The notes under the pieces were generated by a model. It ran no database searches. It was not told the origin of the DNA and was given only the letters and a program-made list of their open reading frames with translations. The translations under genes and the position numbers were made by a program. From positions 1 to 7,290 of the forward strand of contig PXDG01000058.1 of assembly GCA_003565105.1 (NCBI GenBank): a stretch of 7,290 nt of DNA. The letters are read 5' to 3'. Source of the DNA: Parcubacteria group bacterium (GTDB lineage: Bacteria; Patescibacteriota; Minisyncoccia; SW-4-49-11). Of this stretch, positions 6,163-7,290 are shown in pieces. Position 1 is the first letter of the stretch. Each line of letters starts with the position of its first letter.

Positions 6163-6699
6163 ATGGATATACCCACTCTCACTTCAACCAAATCTATCAA
6201 AAGGTCTCGTAGTCTTCTTGTTGGGATAGCCTTTACCGTAGTCCTTTTTGCTTCCTCTATTATACTGTTTATTGGTGGTGGCGACTCTTCTTTTGCAGGG
6301 ATTGTCTTAGAAGGTGAGGGATGTGAGAGAGTTGAAGGGGCTGAGATTTGTGAGCTTATCTCAGAGGAAGAAAGAGTTACCTTGCGAGATTGTTCTCAAG
6401 AAGATGCAGGATGTGAGCAATCCTGGTATGAATTAGGAGTATATCGCTCGGGAGTACAATATATGCTTCTTTACTCAGAAGGTATCCAAATGGTTACCTT
6501 ATTGGCCGTAGATCCAGAGACCTTAAGTGTTGAAGAAAAAGAACGACATTTTTATACAGAAGTACGTCCAGAGTGTGAAGAAAGTAGACAGCTCTATGAA
6601 GATGAATGTTTTGACTTTGCCTTAACAGAAGAACAGCGCCAAGACGTTTGGGAGACCAATCAAGCCTATAAAGAAGTTATTCAAAGATATCAAAAATAG
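6163..6699 (+). CDS. Membrane-anchored or secreted hypothetical protein, six cysteines
   Basis: 178 residues; family not recognised. A basic N-terminus (K10, K13, R14, R16) precedes one hydrophobic segment (about residues 17-39), so the remainder should be outside the membrane by the positive-inside rule. S43-F44-A45 before G46 could also be a signal peptidase I site, so the protein may be released rather than anchored. The exported part is acidic (many Glu) with C54, C63, C77, C84, C138 and C149, three possible disulfides; C54/C63 and C77/C84 are closely spaced pairs. The C-terminus (about 154-178) looks helical and charged. It ends 21 bases before the prepilin start, with no terminator between, so the two may be co-transcribed and this could be a pilus-linked or surface protein. 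That link rests only on proximity. Confidence 0.75.
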   Translation: MDIPTLTSTKSIKRSRSLLVGIAFTVVLFASSIILFIGGGDSSFAGIVLEGEGCERVEGAEICELISEEERVTLRDCSQEDAGCEQSWYELGVYRSGVQYMLLYSEGIQMVTLLAVDPETLSVEEKERHFYTEVRPECEESRQLYEDECFDFALTEEQRQDVWETNQAYKEVIQRYQK

Positions 6700-6720
6700 A
6701 ACATAATAATCAAAAAAAGT

Positions 6721-6864
6721 ATGAAACAAAAAGGATTCACATTATTGGAGATACTATTAGTAATAGGAGCGATAGGAATCTTAGCAGCGATAGTAATCGT
6801 AGCCATTAATCCACAAAGACAGGTAGCAGAAGCGAGGAATGGAAGGAACGCCAGAATGTATTAA
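6721..6864 (+). pseudogene. Type IV prepilin N-terminus, frame stops after 47 codons
   Basis: The frame from ATG 6721 encodes a textbook class III (type IV pilin) signal: MKQKG then FTLLEILLVIGAIGILAAIV. Prepilin peptidase would cut after G5, leaving F as residue +1 and E10 as the conserved Glu +5; the hydrophobic helix continues to about residue 29 and is followed by INPQRQVAEARN. In related prepilins the AEARN helix runs on for a full globular domain. Here the frame reaches TAA (6862-6864) at residue 48. The +1 frame takes over within the overlap (open from 6827, ATG at 6839) with sequence like a pilin C-terminal region. This is therefore a frameshifted gene, a sequencing indel, or less likely a recoded or overlapping pair. 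There is no Shine-Dalgarno sequence; it lies 21 bases after the previous gene. Confidence 0.75.
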
Positions 6865-7290
6865 TCTGGCAGATTTTTTGGTATCGACATATATAGCCAG
6901 TATCCTCGAAGATCCGCAAGGAGGAACAGTGACATTAAGTGAAGGATACAGTTTTAGAAGTGGGATGAACTTGACAATAAATAGTGGAGGAGTATTAACC
7001 CACGAACAGAACCCAGCAGGAAATAGTAAACAAAGAGAGATAAACTTAAGTTTAGGCAATTTGACGATCAATAGTGGAGGAAGTATAAACGCAAACGGGA
7101 GAGGGTACTTAGGAGGGATAGTAGGAGGTTTAAATGGGCAAGGGTTAGGAGGAGGAATAGGAGGGACAGTATGGCAGAGTGGATCAGGAGGAGGGCACGG
7201 AGGTGCAGGAGGTAACGCCCCAAGTGGAGAAGCAGGAGGAGCCCAGTATGGAAGTATAGAGAACCCAGTAGAGATGGGAAGTGGAGGAGG
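6839..7290 (+). CDS. Pilin-C-terminal-like segment leading into glycine-rich beta-repeat surface protein (runs off right edge)
   Basis: Open from 6827 (after an in-frame TAG at 6824-6826), first ATG 6839, no stop through 7290 (150 codons). Residues 4-31, including PECINLADF, TYIASI and EDPQGG, resemble the C-terminal block of Patescibacteria-type prepilins (usual form C-V/I-N-L, LVPTYIASIP-DPQGG). Next come two NLTINSGG repeats (residues 44-51 and 74-81), of the kind found in beta-helical surface proteins. Then follows a glycine-rich region with 30 Gly in the last 72 visible residues, including QYGSIENP and GSGG. I infer a cell-surface or adhesin-like product. Frame and position suggest it was the downstream part of the prepilin gene at 6721, displaced by +1. 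Base composition and codon choice (ATA, GGA/GGG, AGT, TTA) differ sharply from genes to the left. The ATG may not be a true start. Confidence 0.6.
   Translation, partial: MEGTPECINLADFLVSTYIASILEDPQGGTVTLSEGYSFRSGMNLTINSGGVLTHEQNPAGNSKQREINLSLGNLTINSGGSINANGRGYLGGIVGGLNGQGLGGGIGGTVWQSGSGGGHGGAGGNAPSGEAGGAQYGSIENPVEMGSGG
6968..7080 (+). repeat. Direct repeat encoding NLTINSGG, 90-base period
   Basis: Two 23-base copies at 6968-6990 and 7058-7080 match at 20 of 23 positions and start exactly 90 bases (30 codons) apart. Both encode NLTINSGG in the glycine-rich frame. The in-frame period suggests duplicated beta-strand units and supports that frame as coding. Confidence 0.75.

Noticed and set aside
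6781..7071. Minus-strand 96-codon open frame opposite the prepilin / glycine-rich locus
   Set aside because: It is the complement of purine-rich coding DNA, which rarely makes stops on that strand. The plus strand has pilin and repeat signals.
7123..7136. AGGAGG followed by ATG, looks like an internal ribosome start
   Set aside because: The ATG at 7134 is in a different frame and meets TAG after four codons. AGGAGG recurs here simply because GGA Gly codons are repeated.
1..7290. CRISPR array, tRNA/rRNA genes, insertion sequence
   Set aside because: No regularly spaced repeats outside the NLTINSGG pair, no tRNA-like cloverleaf noticed, gaps too short for rRNA, and no transposase or terminal inverted repeats seen.

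Overview
The window is an AT-rich (roughly 40% GC by eye) bacterial chromosome fragment with short intergenic gaps and mostly single-gene transcription units. Several traits suggest a member of the Candidate Phyla Radiation (Patescibacteria) or a similarly unusual bacterium: a valyl-tRNA synthetase of the 'GFDDNGLPTER' (Rickettsia/archaeal-like) type, a type IV prepilin N-terminus of the 'GFTLLEILLVIGAIGILAAI' style, a short GH1 enzyme, a GST-N/glutaredoxin-like mini-protein, and almost no Shine-Dalgarno sequences. This assignment is inference; no rRNA or other phylogenetic marker is present. TGA does not look like a sense codon: all visible Trp codons are TGG, and a very glycine-rich frame uses only GGN, which argues against the TGA=Gly code of Gracilibacteria/Absconditabacteria.

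Layout, left to right. 1-426 (minus): N-terminal 142 residues of valS, running off the left edge. 427-599: divergent spacer with promoters for both flanking genes and an inverted repeat over a -35 box. 600-1229 (plus): secreted orphan protein with six cysteines in the mature part, followed by a strong intrinsic terminator at 1244-1275. 1333-3084 (plus): complete ABC-F ATPase, convergent with 3138-4391 (minus), a cytoplasmic GH1 beta-glucosidase-type enzyme. 4392-4497: compact, nearly symmetric divergent promoter region. 4498-5634 (plus): rarA AAA+ ATPase. 5735-6067 (plus): glutaredoxin-like protein with an added cysteine-rich tail. 6163-6699 (plus): single-membrane-span orphan with six extracytoplasmic cysteines. 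6721-7290 (plus): a type IV prepilin start whose frame stops after 47 codons. An overlapping +1 frame continues with a pilin C-terminal-like stretch that passes into a glycine-rich, beta-repeat domain open at the right edge.

The genes do not form one pathway. They cover translation (valS, ABC-F), replication-fork maintenance (rarA), sugar hydrolysis (GH1), thiol/redox or metal handling (glutaredoxin-like) and the cell surface (two exported orphans, the prepilin/glycine-rich locus). Most have their own promoter, with an extended -10 (TGN plus a TATAAT-like hexamer) about 30-50 bases before the start codon. The most unusual region is the right end: a broken or recoded prepilin/glycine-rich surface-protein locus with strongly purine-rich DNA and codon use unlike the rest of the window.
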